DNA from: Oscillospiraceae bacterium Zagget12
GTDB taxonomy: Bacteria; Bacillota; Clostridia; UBA1381
Assembly (NCBI GenBank): GCA_001941225.1
Contig: MSHM01000005.1
Location: forward strand, 42,491-106,490
Direction: 5' to 3'
Length of the DNA: 64,000 bases
A program made the position numbers and the translations under genes. Shown piece after piece: positions 16,913-26,110 of this stretch; within the stretch, counting starts at the first letter, position 1; each line of letters begins with the position of its first letter. The notes beneath the pieces are model-generated. The model had not been told where the DNA came from, did not search any database, and saw nothing but the letters and a program-made list of their open reading frames with translations.

Positions 16913-16941
16913 TTGCAATTATAAACCAAGTATGTTATAAT
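16913..16941 (+). promoter_or_regulatory. Promoter of nrdDG
   Basis: TTGCAA, 17 bp, TATAAT, followed within 40 bp by two NrdR-like boxes. The transcript has a leader of about 170 nt. Confidence 0.7.
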
Positions 16942-16944
16942 ATG

Positions 16945-16992
16945 CTACAAGATATAGAGATTAGCGGAGCTGTAATACACAAAATATAGTGG
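16945..16992 (+). promoter_or_regulatory. Tandem NrdR boxes upstream of nrdDG
   Basis: ACACAAAATATAGTGG (16977-16992) matches 14 of 16 positions of the NrdR consensus ACACwATATATwGTGT. A weaker box CTACAAGATATAGAGA (16945-16960, about 11 of 16) lies 32 bp upstream, three helical turns, the usual NrdR spacing. Both are just downstream of the -10, so repression by NrdR-ATP/dATP is predicted. Confidence 0.7.
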
Positions 16993-17118
16993 TCGGACAT
17001 CGTTGTGAATTTGTACGGAATACGCCGGAAATGCAGGAAAAGAGCGGCGTGGAACATACAGATTTTTTTGACCTGAGGGATTTGTATATTGCGGCATTAA
17101 AGAAAGGAAATGGGGAAA

Positions 17119-19245
17119 ATGAGAGTACAAAAACGCGATGGCAGAATAGTTGGTTATGACGCGTATAAAATTGCCGCCGCAATCCAAAAAGCGAATGTGG
17201 AGGTTACGCCGTCACAAAAAGCTAATGAGGAGCTTATAAACGAGGCGATAGAAAATGTCGAAAAAACAACGGGCGATGTTATTCCCGTTGAAACAATACA
17301 GGATATAATCGAAAAGACTCTTGTAGGTCACAATAAGTATGTGCTTGCCAAGAAGTATATGATATACAGATACCAGAGAAGTCTTTTAAGAAAGTCCAAC
17401 ACTACCGACGAGTCTATTTTAAAGCTCATCAGAAATGAAAATAAGGAGCTTGCGGAGGAAAATTCCAATAAGAATACGGTTCACGCTTCCACGCAGAGAG
17501 ATTATATAGCCGGCGAGGTTTCGCGCGACGTTACAAAGCGTCTGCTTTTGCCGGAGCATATAACGCTCGCGCACGAGAACGGCATACTGCATTTTCACGA
17601 TGCGGATTATTTTATTCAGCCTATATTCAACTGCTGCCTTATAAACATCAAGGATATGCTTGAAAACGGCACCGTTATGAACGGCAAAATGATTGAAACG
17701 CCGAAGAGCTTTCAGGTTGCCTGCACTGTTACGACGCAGATTATCGCCGCCGTGGCAAGCAATCAGTACGGCGGACAGTCTGTCAACGTCGCTCATCTCG
17801 GCAAATATCTGAGAGTGAGCCGCGACAAATTCATAAAAGAGGCAAAGGCTAAATTCGGCGATACCCTTGACGATGAGGCGATAGAAAAAATAGTTGAAAT
17901 GCGCGTGGACGATGAGCTTAAATCGGGCGTGCAGACCATACAGTATCAGATTAACACTCTAATGACCACCAACGGTCAGTCGCCGTTTGTAACGCTGTTT
18001 TTGTATATCGACGAGAACGACGAGTATGTCGAGGAAAATGTAAGAATAATAGAAGAAATACTTCGTCAAAGACTTGAGGGCATAAAGAATGAGCAGGGCG
18101 TGTACGTAACGCCGGCATTCCCCAAGCTTGTGTACGTTTTGGACGAAAACAACTGCCTAAAGGGCGGAAAATACGATTACGTTACAAAATTAGCCGTTAA
18201 ATGCAGCGCGAAGAGAATGTATCCCGACTATATTTCGGCTAAGAAGATGCGCGAGAATTACGAGGGAAATGTGTTCGGTCCGATGGGCTGCCGCTCGTTC
18301 CTCGCACCGTGGAAGGACGAAAACGGCGAGTATAAATGGGAGGGACGCTTTAATCAAGGCGTTGTCAGCATAAACCTGCCGCAGATGGGAATTATCGCCA
18401 AGGGCGATATGGATAAATTCTGGAAAATGTTTGACGAAAGACTTCAGCTTTGCTATGAGGCGCTTATGTGCCGCCATAAGGCTCTTGAAGGCACTCTTTC
18501 GGACGTAAGCCCGATACACTGGCAGTACGGAGCAATAGCAAGACTGGGCAAGGGTGAAAAGATTGATAAGTACCTTCACAATGGATATTCCTCAATTTCT
18601 CTGGGATATATAGGACTTTACGAGCTTACCTATCTTATGACGGGCGAGAGCCAAACCCACGGAAAGGGTAAGGAGTTTGCGCTTAAGGTTATGAACCATC
18701 TGCGCGACAAGGTAAACGAGTGGAAAAAGGAAACCGGAATAGGTTTCGCGCTTTACGGAACACCGGCTGAAACCCTGTGCTACCGTTTCGCGAAAATCGA
18801 CCGTGAAAAATACGGTGTTATCGAGAACGTGACCGACAAGGGATATTACACAAATTCGTATCACGTTGACGTTAGGGAAAAGATAAACGCGTTCGATAAA
18901 TTTGACATTGAGAACGAATTCCAGAGTATTTCACTTGGCGGAGCCATTTCGTATGTGGAGATACCGAATATGCAGAATAATCTTCCCGCGCTTGAAACGC
19001 TTGTGAAGTATATATACGACAATATACAGTACGGCGAATTCAATACCAAATCCGATTACTGCCAGCAGTGCGGCTTTGACGGCGAGATAATAATAAACGA
19101 CGATTTGGAATGGGAATGTCCGCAGTGTCACAATAAAGACCATAACAAGCTCAGCGTTACGCGCCGCACATGCGGATATTTGGGCGAGAACTTCTGGAAT
19201 ACGGGCAAGACAATGGAAATAAAGAGCCGTGTTCTGCATCTGTAA
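17119..19245 (+). CDS. nrdD: Anaerobic (class III) ribonucleoside-triphosphate reductase
   Basis: NrdD makes dNTPs from NTPs using a glycyl radical, only without oxygen. An N-terminal ATP-cone (about 1-90, VQKRDGRIVGYDAYKI) gives allosteric control. The catalytic core is followed by the C-terminal zinc site (CQQC...CPQC) and the glycyl-radical loop RRTCGYLGENFWNTGKT near the end. Length (about 708 residues) is normal. ATG 17119 (MRVQKRDG) has a better-spaced SD than ATG 17110. It forms an operon with nrdG 9 bp downstream, under promoter 16913-16941 and NrdR boxes. Confidence 0.97.
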   Translation: MRVQKRDGRIVGYDAYKIAAAIQKANVEVTPSQKANEELINEAIENVEKTTGDVIPVETIQDIIEKTLVGHNKYVLAKKYMIYRYQRSLLRKSNTTDESILKLIRNENKELAEENSNKNTVHASTQRDYIAGEVSRDVTKRLLLPEHITLAHENGILHFHDADYFIQPIFNCCLINIKDMLENGTVMNGKMIETPKSFQVACTVTTQIIAAVASNQYGGQSVNVAHLGKYLRVSRDKFIKEAKAKFGDTLDDEAIEKIVEMRVDDELKSGVQTIQYQINTLMTTNGQSPFVTLFLYIDENDEYVEENVRIIEEILRQRLEGIKNEQGVYVTPAFPKLVYVLDENNCLKGGKYDYVTKLAVKCSAKRMYPDYISAKKMRENYEGNVFGPMGCRSFLAPWKDENGEYKWEGRFNQGVVSINLPQMGIIAKGDMDKFWKMFDERLQLCYEALMCRHKALEGTLSDVSPIHWQYGAIARLGKGEKIDKYLHNGYSSISLGYIGLYELTYLMTGESQTHGKGKEFALKVMNHLRDKVNEWKKETGIGFALYGTPAETLCYRFAKIDREKYGVIENVTDKGYYTNSYHVDVREKINAFDKFDIENEFQSISLGGAISYVEIPNMQNNLPALETLVKYIYDNIQYGEFNTKSDYCQQCGFDGEIIINDDLEWECPQCHNKDHNKLSVTRRTCGYLGENFWNTGKTMEIKSRVLHL

Positions 19246-19254
19246 GGAGAAAAT

Positions 19255-19752
19255 ATGAATTACGCAGCTATAAAAATGACGGACATAGCGAACGGTCCGG
19301 GCGTCAGAGTGTCGCTTTTCGTAAGCGGGTGCCGCCGCCACTGCAAAAATTGCTTTAACAGTGAAACGTGGGACTTTAATTACGGCGATAAATTTGACAT
19401 TGACACGGAAAATAAAATTTTCGAGGGCCTTGATAAGAGCTATATAGAGGGTTTCAGCCTTTTGGGCGGAGAACCGTTTGAGAAAGAGAACAGGGAAACC
19501 GTCCGCAATCTTCTCCGCAAGGTGAGGGCACGTTATCCGAATAAAACAATATGGTGCTACAGCGGATTTAAGTTTGAAGAGCTGATTAAGGATGCGGCGG
19601 ATATACTTGAAAATATAGACGTTTTGGTGGACGGCGAGTTTATAGACGAGAAGAAAAATTTAAAGCTGAAATTCCGAGGCTCGGAAAATCAACGTATTGT
19701 AGACGTAAAGAAATCTATGGAAAGCGGCAAGGTCGTTGAAATAGATATGTAA
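19255..19752 (+). CDS. nrdG: Anaerobic RNR-activating radical SAM protein
   Basis: NrdG uses S-adenosylmethionine and a 4Fe-4S cluster to install the glycyl radical on NrdD. The cluster motif CRRHCKNC is the CxxxCxxC variant with the third Cys followed by Phe, as in the NrdG family. GGEPF is the SAM-binding GGE motif. 165 residues is a normal length. It overlaps functionally and in transcription with nrdD (SD AAGGAG just after the nrdD stop) and ends in a strong terminator. Confidence 0.96.
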   Translation: MNYAAIKMTDIANGPGVRVSLFVSGCRRHCKNCFNSETWDFNYGDKFDIDTENKIFEGLDKSYIEGFSLLGGEPFEKENRETVRNLLRKVRARYPNKTIWCYSGFKFEELIKDAADILENIDVLVDGEFIDEKKNLKLKFRGSENQRIVDVKKSMESGKVVEIDM

Positions 19753-19770
19753 ATTAAATACAGACAAACA

Positions 19771-19802
19771 AAAAAAGGAGTTGGTCGCCAACTCCTTTTT
19801 AT
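19771..19802. terminator. Bidirectional terminator, nrdG / deacetylase gene
   Basis: A 9-bp stem AGGAGTTGG/CCAACTCCT with a TCG loop is flanked by A7 and T5. Confidence 0.88.
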
Positions 19803-19806
19803 TATG

Positions 19807-21003
19807 TTATTGAATTACAATCGCTCCCGTTGACGCTGGCACCGCAGTAGGTCTGGGCGTAGCCTCCTCCGGCTCCGGCTCGGAGGTTTCGGTTAAATCG
19901 CCGTCCTCCTCATCAGAGGATTCATTGTCGTTTTCATCATCTGACGATGAATCGCTATCCGAAGATGAGCTGTTACCCGACGATGAAACGCTCGTATTAT
20001 CCGACGATGTTTCGTTTTCACTGCCTGCGGCTGAGGACGTTTCGCTCTCGCCGCTCGATGTGCTGCCGGTCTGAACCGATGATTTACTGCCCTGGTAGTC
20101 AATATCGTCAAGACGGTGGAAGGTATATCCCTCGCCGCTCAGATACTCTATAATCGAGCCGAGCGCGTCAACCGTTGACTGCTTTGACGATGCGTCGTGC
20201 ATAAGAACTATAAGGTTATTGTAACCCGCCGAGCTTTCCTTAAGAAATTCGAGCAAGTCCTCGGCGTCCTTGGTTTTGCCCTGAGCGTCGCCGTTGGCGC
20301 AGTTCCAGTTTATATAATAGTAATTGTTATCCTTCAGAGTTTGTATGCAGTCCTGCTTGATTGACGCGTATTCGCCCTCCTCGTAGCTGCCGCCCAGGAA
20401 ACGTATAAGGTTAAACGGCACTTCACCGTTCGTAACGCTTTTTATTGCGTTTTCACATTCCAGTATATCGGTAATAAAACTTTCGGTTGACGCATATAAT
20501 TTCTCATAGTTATGTCCGTATGAGTGGTTGGCTATAAGATGACCCTCCTCGTATACGCGTCTTGCCACATCGGGATTGGATTCTATAAGAGTACCCACCT
20601 CAAAGAATGTGGCTTTGACATTATATCGGCGCAGAACATCGAGAATTTGAGGCGTTATCTCCTCCGTTGGACCGTCGTCAAATGTAAGATAGCAGTGCTT
20701 TGTCTGACCCGCGTCGGCGATGATTTGCAGTAAATTATTTTCCTCCGCCGCTGACGGAATAGCGAGAGTGCTTGTCGGTATGGCTGTCGGAATCAATTCC
20801 TCCGGTGAGAGCGTAGCCTCCGCCGCGTCGCCGCCCAAAGACTGATTGCCGTTATTTTTGCAGTTTGACACCGCTACGCATACTATGATGATAACCGCGA
20901 TAAAAGCAATCAAAATAATCGCCGCGCGTATGCGTTTTTTTCTAAGACGTGCGCGGCGTCTGCGCGCGCGCCTGTTACGTTCAAAATCACTTGCTGTAGA
21001 CAT
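19807..21003 (-). CDS. Membrane-anchored polysaccharide deacetylase (NodB domain, CE4)
   Basis: This is a type II membrane protein: a highly basic N-terminus (RRARRRRARLRKKR), a transmembrane helix (about 28-46), then a CE4 domain (about 100-300) with TFDDGP (catalytic and metal Asp), NHSYGHN (metal His pair) and VLMHDAS. It would de-N-acetylate peptidoglycan or another surface glycan outside the cell. The C-terminal roughly 90 residues are Ser/Asp/Glu low complexity ending in a Pro/Thr tail, unusual for the family and probably a flexible wall-spanning or surface extension. It has its own promoter (21033-21061) and SD AGGGGG. Confidence 0.87.
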   Translation of the reverse strand: MSTASDFERNRRARRRRARLRKKRIRAAIILIAFIAVIIIVCVAVSNCKNNGNQSLGGDAAEATLSPEELIPTAIPTSTLAIPSAAEENNLLQIIADAGQTKHCYLTFDDGPTEEITPQILDVLRRYNVKATFFEVGTLIESNPDVARRVYEEGHLIANHSYGHNYEKLYASTESFITDILECENAIKSVTNGEVPFNLIRFLGGSYEEGEYASIKQDCIQTLKDNNYYYINWNCANGDAQGKTKDAEDLLEFLKESSAGYNNLIVLMHDASSKQSTVDALGSIIEYLSGEGYTFHRLDDIDYQGSKSSVQTGSTSSGESETSSAAGSENETSSDNTSVSSSGNSSSSDSDSSSDDENDNESSDEEDGDLTETSEPEPEEATPRPTAVPASTGAIVIQ

Positions 21004-21032
21004 ATTAATCCCCCTAAAAACAATATATACTT

Positions 21033-21061
21033 ATTATATACCAAAGTTCATTAAAATTCAA
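21033..21061 (-). promoter_or_regulatory. Promoter of deacetylase gene (19807-21003)
   Basis: TTGAAT, 17 bp, TATAAT on the minus strand. Confidence 0.6.
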
Positions 21062-21178
21062 CATTATTTTAACATTTAATATGTAATATTATGCAAAAAA
21101 ATTAACGTATTCCGGACTTATCGCGCCCGCGGATAAGCCTTTGGGACAATTTTGCGGGCAGAAAGGCAGTGCAACAAT

Positions 21179-21979
21179 ATGAAAAAAGCAATAATACCGA
21201 TTTTATGCGCGGTTATGCTGCTGGGCGGCTGTTCAAACTCCGCCGAAACAATGAACGGCACCGCGGAACAAGAGAACGTGCCCTATGAGCAGCTCAGCGG
21301 AGAGGGAACCGGCTGGGGTTTTGTGCGAAAAAAGGGCGCCGCGCCGGAAATACCGAACGCGCAAAAAGAGGTTCTGAGCCGATACGATTGCTACTACATA
21401 GACGAAAATTCACCCAAAACGCTGTATCTCACCTTTGATGAGGGCTATGAAAACGGATATACCTCAAAAATACTTGATGTGCTCGAGCAGACCGGCACAC
21501 CGGCGGCATTTTTCGTTACCGGACCGTATCTGGAAAATCAGACCGAGCTTGTGCAAAGAATGATAGATAACGGGCATATCCTGGGCAATCATACGGTAAA
21601 TCACCTTAATTTGCCCGAGCAATCTGTCGAAACGGTTCAAAGCGAGCTTTCCGAGCTTAATAAGACCTGTGAGGAAATGTACGGAGTGACTATGAAATAT
21701 ATGCGCCCGCCCGAGGGAGAATACAGTGAAAGAGTGCTGTCCGTGGCAAAGGATATGGGATATAAGACTATCCTATGGAGCTTTGCCTACAAGGATTGGG
21801 ACATAAATATGCAGCAGGGAGCCGATTACGCCTTTTCGCAGGTGACGCCGTACCTGCACGACGGAGCTATACTTCTGCTGCACGCGGTGTCCTCCGACAA
21901 TGCCAACGCTCTTGAGGACATAATAAATTACGCAAAAAACGAGGGATATGTCTTTAAAAGTCTGGACGATATTAAATAA
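21179..21979 (+). CDS. pdaA: Lipoprotein delta-lactam-type deacetylase (PdaA family)
   Basis: PdaA-type enzymes remove acetyl groups from muramic acid in spore cortex synthesis so that muramic delta-lactam can form. ATG 21179 is chosen because it gives an immediate signal peptide with lipobox MLLGGC; the frame extends upstream without an SD. The mature part has the PdaA-specific motif TFDEGYENGYT (in place of TFDDGP), GNHTVNHLNLP, RPPEGEYS and LLHAVSSDN. Length is about 267 residues. A sporulation role fits spoVT, spoIVB and SASP in the window. It is not in an evident operon. Confidence 0.88.
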   Translation: MKKAIIPILCAVMLLGGCSNSAETMNGTAEQENVPYEQLSGEGTGWGFVRKKGAAPEIPNAQKEVLSRYDCYYIDENSPKTLYLTFDEGYENGYTSKILDVLEQTGTPAAFFVTGPYLENQTELVQRMIDNGHILGNHTVNHLNLPEQSVETVQSELSELNKTCEEMYGVTMKYMRPPEGEYSERVLSVAKDMGYKTILWSFAYKDWDINMQQGADYAFSQVTPYLHDGAILLLHAVSSDNANALEDIINYAKNEGYVFKSLDDIK

Positions 21980-22078
21980 TTAAGAAAAAATTTGAAAAAT
22001 CTCATTAAAACCCCTTTATTATTTTGAATTTTTGGTGTATAATTAAATATTATAACGTATTTTATTTTAGAGAGGAAT

Positions 22079-24901
22079 ATGATATTAATGAGAGAGGCAA
22101 GCTTTGATTTTGGAAAAAAACCTCCGGTTGACGGTTATACAAAAATAACGGAGAAAACTATTTACTCAAAGGAAAAGGGCTTTGGTCTTTTAAACGAGGC
22201 TGAGGCGGTGGAAAGAGAAATCGGCGAAAAGGAGCTTAACCGCGACTTTCTTCTTATGGACGGAAACAGCTTTACTGTCGATATGGATAACGGCGAGTAT
22301 ATGGTGCGCGTATCCACGGGCGACTACGTTGACGAGGGCGACGTTGTGACCCTTTTCCGCGTGAACGGCAAAAAGAACGGAGTTTGGGTAATGGACGGCT
22401 GCGTTGAGGAAAGAGTTTTTCCGGTAACGGTCACGGACGGAAAAATCGAATTTGCCTTCGAGCCGGGCAGACATACCTGTCTTAACAGTATAGACATCGC
22501 CGAGAAAAAGGACATTAAAATAACCGGCGTAAAAAGCGAGATTACCGCCAAGCGCGACAAGGCGGCGGTAAAGCTTTCCTGGGATAAGGCAGACGGAGTT
22601 ATAGGCTACAGAATATCACGCAGAAATCCGAAAATCAACGAAATCGAAAAGGTTGCGGATGTTGTCACCGAGGAATTTACAGATGAAGATGTGGAGCTCT
22701 GCCAAAAGCACGAATACACAATCTGCGGATTGTACGCGCATAAATTCCGCACGGAGGATAAAGTAAAGCTTGATATTGAGGTTACGGACGGCAAAAAACT
22801 CGAGAACGAAATCACCGGCCTTGACGCGCGCGAAACGGCAAATTCCGTCACTCTTATTTGGAACGGAATTAAGGAGGCTGTATGGTATAACGTATATCAA
22901 AAGGCGCCCTACGGAATATATAAATACATAGGAAAAACAACGGAGTGCAGATTTATCGACGACAAGGTTGTGACAAACGTACCGTTTATATATGCCGTTG
23001 AGGCTGTCACGACGAGCGGCATATCAAAGCGCCGCGAGGTCACAATAGATATGGAGGCTCAGCCGAAGAAACGTAAAATGGAAACTCTCGGCAGAGGCGC
23101 GGTCGCTATGATGACCGAGGACGGAGTATTTTTAAGCTGGCGTCTTAACGCGTATGAGTACGAGCAGGATATAAACTTTATCGTCCTCAGAAACGGCGAA
23201 AAAATTTCTGATATTATAACCGATTCCACGAATTACCTTGATAAGGACGGCGCCGCGGAGGATATTTACACAATAAAAGCCGTAAAGGGAAATAAGGCGG
23301 AGAAAAAGGGCGTCGATGTTAAGGTCGTAAACGCTCCGTATATCTCTATTCCGCTTGATAAGCCCGAAAATTATATCGACCCTCACGGTAAGTCATATCC
23401 GTATACCGCCAATGACGCGTCCGTTGCCGACCTTGACGGCGACGGCGAATACGAGATTATACTCCGTTGGGACGCGAACGGCAAGGATAACTCTCATAAG
23501 GGCTACACGGGCGAGTGTATTCTTGACGCGTATAAGCTTGACGGAACCCATATGTGGAGAATTAATTTGGGCAGAAATATCCGCTCGGGTTCACATTATA
23601 CTCAGTTTATGGTCTATGACTTTAATAATGACGGCAAGGCGGAGCTTGTCTGCAAGACGGCGGACGGCACAACGGACGGCGTCGGAAATGTAATCGGCGA
23701 TAAGGACGCCGACTACAGAAACAAGGATGGATTTATCCTTGAAGGTCCGGAATTTTTAACTCTGTTCAACGGAGAAACGGGCGAGATTATGGATACCGTG
23801 GATTATGACCCGCCGCGCGGAAACGTGAGAGAGTGGGGCGACAGCTGGGGCAACAGAGTTGACCGTTTCCTTGCGTGCGTAGCTTATCTTGACGGAGAAA
23901 ATCCGAGCGTAGTAATGTGCCGCGGATATTATGACCACGGCTGCCCGACGGTTCTTGTCGCGTATGACGTTATAGACAATAAGCTGGTAAAGCGTTGGAA
24001 ATTCCTTGCGAATAAAGACCAAAATATAGAATATACAAATCAGGGTAATCACAATCTCGGCGTCGGCGATATTGACGGCGATGGACTTGATGAAATAGTA
24101 TACGGCGCTATGGCTGTCGATCACGACGGAACGGGAATTTATTCCACCGGACTTGAGCACGGCGACTGTATGAATTTAGGAAACTTCACGAAAAAGACTC
24201 CGAACCTCGACTTTTTCCAAATACACGAGCACGAGCACGCGGAGTACGGATACGAGGTGCGCGACCCCGCAACGGGTGAAATCAAGTGGGGAAAGTACAC
24301 CGGACGCGACACCACAAGAGGATTGTGCGCGAAAATCGACCCGAGATATGAGGGAAATCAGTGCTGGGTTATGGACGACGGTATTTTCACTATGGAGGGT
24401 GAAATGATAAACGAGCACGGTCCCGAATCCATAGACTTTGCAATATGGTGGGACGGCGACCTTATCCGCGAGCTTTTGGATCACGAGTTTGACGAGAAAG
24501 CGGAAATGGGATACCCGAAAATATACAAGTGGGATTATGAGAATAATAAGCTTGTAACAATTCTTGACCCAAAGGGAGTGCTTTCAAACAACTGGAAGAA
24601 GGGTACTCCGTGTATACAGGCGGATATACTCGGCGACTGGAGAGAAGAGGCTGTGTGGAGAAACGAGGATAACACCGAGCTTAGAATATATACTACAACG
24701 GACATCACGCATCATAAATTCTATACATTTATGCACGACAGCGTATACCGTTTGAGCGTAGCGTTCCAGAATACCGCGTACAATCAGTGTACGCAGACGG
24801 GATTTTATATAGGTCCCGAAATGGATAAGCCGCCCGTTCCGAACAATGAATATGTACGCGGCGTAAATATTCCGGATTTCACCGAAGATATTGACGATTA
24901 A
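22079..24901 (+). CDS. Rhamnogalacturonan lyase (PL11) with N-terminal accessory domains, no signal peptide
   Basis: PL11 enzymes cut the rhamnose-galacturonate backbone of rhamnogalacturonan I by beta-elimination. The PL11 module (about 335-940) starts LGRGAVAMMTEDGVFLSWRL and has calcium-type repeats DLDGDGEYEI and DFNNDGKAEL, plus KTADGTTDGVG, RGYYDHGC and QGNHNLGVGDIDGDGLDEI. In front are a roughly 150-residue beta-sandwich like the N-terminal domain of rhamnogalacturonan acetylesterases (YSKEKGFGLL) and two Fn3-like domains. There is no signal peptide, so it acts inside the cell, like B. subtilis YesX rather than secreted YesW. Two possible ATGs (22079, 22088) follow GAGAGGA. A TATAAT at 22038 with a weak TTTATT gives a probable promoter. 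Confidence 0.93.
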   Translation: MILMREASFDFGKKPPVDGYTKITEKTIYSKEKGFGLLNEAEAVEREIGEKELNRDFLLMDGNSFTVDMDNGEYMVRVSTGDYVDEGDVVTLFRVNGKKNGVWVMDGCVEERVFPVTVTDGKIEFAFEPGRHTCLNSIDIAEKKDIKITGVKSEITAKRDKAAVKLSWDKADGVIGYRISRRNPKINEIEKVADVVTEEFTDEDVELCQKHEYTICGLYAHKFRTEDKVKLDIEVTDGKKLENEITGLDARETANSVTLIWNGIKEAVWYNVYQKAPYGIYKYIGKTTECRFIDDKVVTNVPFIYAVEAVTTSGISKRREVTIDMEAQPKKRKMETLGRGAVAMMTEDGVFLSWRLNAYEYEQDINFIVLRNGEKISDIITDSTNYLDKDGAAEDIYTIKAVKGNKAEKKGVDVKVVNAPYISIPLDKPENYIDPHGKSYPYTANDASVADLDGDGEYEIILRWDANGKDNSHKGYTGECILDAYKLDGTHMWRINLGRNIRSGSHYTQFMVYDFNNDGKAELVCKTADGTTDGVGNVIGDKDADYRNKDGFILEGPEFLTLFNGETGEIMDTVDYDPPRGNVREWGDSWGNRVDRFLACVAYLDGENPSVVMCRGYYDHGCPTVLVAYDVIDNKLVKRWKFLANKDQNIEYTNQGNHNLGVGDIDGDGLDEIVYGAMAVDHDGTGIYSTGLEHGDCMNLGNFTKKTPNLDFFQIHEHEHAEYGYEVRDPATGEIKWGKYTGRDTTRGLCAKIDPRYEGNQCWVMDDGIFTMEGEMINEHGPESIDFAIWWDGDLIRELLDHEFDEKAEMGYPKIYKWDYENNKLVTILDPKGVLSNNWKKGTPCIQADILGDWREEAVWRNEDNTELRIYTTTDITHHKFYTFMHDSVYRLSVAFQNTAYNQCTQTGFYIGPEMDKPPVPNNEYVRGVNIPDFTEDIDD

Positions 24902-24974
24902 TGTGTACAATGTATCAAAAAGATTACAAAACCTTTGATATTTTATGTAAATTCTAAAAAAAACAGTAACATAG

Positions 24975-25003
24975 TTGACCTTTTGCAAAAATTAGGATAG
25001 AAT
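24975..25003 (+). promoter_or_regulatory. Promoter of rsmD-coaD operon
   Basis: TTGACC, 17 bp, TAGAAT, about 27 bp upstream of the rsmD start. Confidence 0.6.
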
Positions 25004-25029
25004 ATAGAATATTACGTGGAGGACTGCGC

Positions 25030-25569
25030 ATGAGAATAATATCCGGAATAAGACGCGGACATAAGCTTTTTGAGTTTGAGGGCGAGGACGTTCGCCCTAC
25101 TACGGACAGGGTTAAGGAGTCCGTATTCAATCTCATACAGCAATTTCTGCCGGACGCCGTGTGCCTTGATATGTTTGCCGGCAGCGGAGCGCTCAGCTTT
25201 GAGGCAATTTCAAGGGGCGCGAAAAAAGCCGTCTGTATCGATGCGGACAAGCGTTCCGTGGATATTATAAAGAAAAATGCCGATTCTCTGTGTTTTTCCG
25301 ATAATTGTGATATTATCAATATGTCGTGCTTTGACTATATAAATAAGACCGATGAAAAATTCGATATAATCTTTCTCGACCCGCCGTATAACAAAAACTT
25401 CATTGAACCGGCGCTCGGCGCTATAGTCGAAAATGATGCCTTGAATGAGGGCGGTATAATAGTTTTGGAAAGCGACAATACCGATTTCAGAGGAGATTTC
25501 GACGGCTTGGAAATATACAGGCAGAGGAAATACGGCAGAACGTATATCACGATTTACAGGAAAATTTAA
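25030..25569 (+). CDS. rsmD: 16S rRNA (guanine966-N2)-methyltransferase
   Basis: RsmD methylates G966 of 16S rRNA with SAM. The 179-residue Rossmann protein has MRIISGIRRGHKL at the start, RPTTDRVKESVFN, the SAM motif LDMFAGSGALSFEAISRGA, and the catalytic motif DPPYNK. Length is normal and the SD is GTGGAGG. coaD follows at 44 bp, the order conserved in most Firmicutes. Confidence 0.95.
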   Translation: MRIISGIRRGHKLFEFEGEDVRPTTDRVKESVFNLIQQFLPDAVCLDMFAGSGALSFEAISRGAKKAVCIDADKRSVDIIKKNADSLCFSDNCDIINMSCFDYINKTDEKFDIIFLDPPYNKNFIEPALGAIVENDALNEGGIIVLESDNTDFRGDFDGLEIYRQRKYGRTYITIYRKI

Positions 25570-25613
25570 ATTATTTTACCGTTTGCCCGGAATACGGATA
25601 AGGAAGAGGAAAA

Positions 25614-26090
25614 ATGAGGATTGCAGTTTATCCCGGCAGCTTTGACCCGATAACAAACGGTCATCTTGACATCATTGAGCGCGCAAGCCGTGTTTATGAT
25701 AAGGTTGTGGTCGGAGTTCTCAGCAACGCGAGTAAAAAGCCGCTCTTTACCGCTGAGGAAAGAGTAGAGATGATACGCGCTGTGACGGAGCATCTCGAAA
25801 ATGTGGAGGTTGACGCCTTTGCGGGACTTTTGGTTGATTTTGCCGCAAGCAAAAACGCAACCGTGATTGTGAAAGGACTGCGTACCGTAGCTGATTTTGA
25901 ATACGAATTTCAGATGGCGCTTTTAAATAAGGCGCTTAATCCGGAATTTGAAACCATGTTTATGATGACGGATACAAAGTATTCCTATATCAGTTCAAGT
26001 ATGGTGAGAGAGCTTGCGGGTTTTCACGGGGACTTGACAGGACTTGTGCCTTGTGAGATAATAGAAACAATCAAAGAAAAATATAAGTAG
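25614..26090 (+). CDS. coaD: Phosphopantetheine adenylyltransferase
   Basis: CoaD transfers AMP to 4'-phosphopantetheine in coenzyme A synthesis. The 158-residue nucleotidyltransferase shows [14 protein letters not shown] (the TxGH motif), [12 protein letters not shown] and the C-terminal [13 protein letters not shown]. It lies between rsmD and the coiled-coil gene, co-directional and closely spaced, in the usual Clostridial arrangement. Confidence 0.96.
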   Translation: MRIAVYPGSFDPITNGHLDIIERASRVYDKVVVGVLSNASKKPLFTAEERVEMIRAVTEHLENVEVDAFAGLLVDFAASKNATVIVKGLRTVADFEYEFQMALLNKALNPEFETMFMMTDTKYSYISSSMVRELAGFHGDLTGLVPCEIIETIKEKYK

Positions 26091-26110
26091 GACGGAAAGG
26101 ATTGAAAAAA

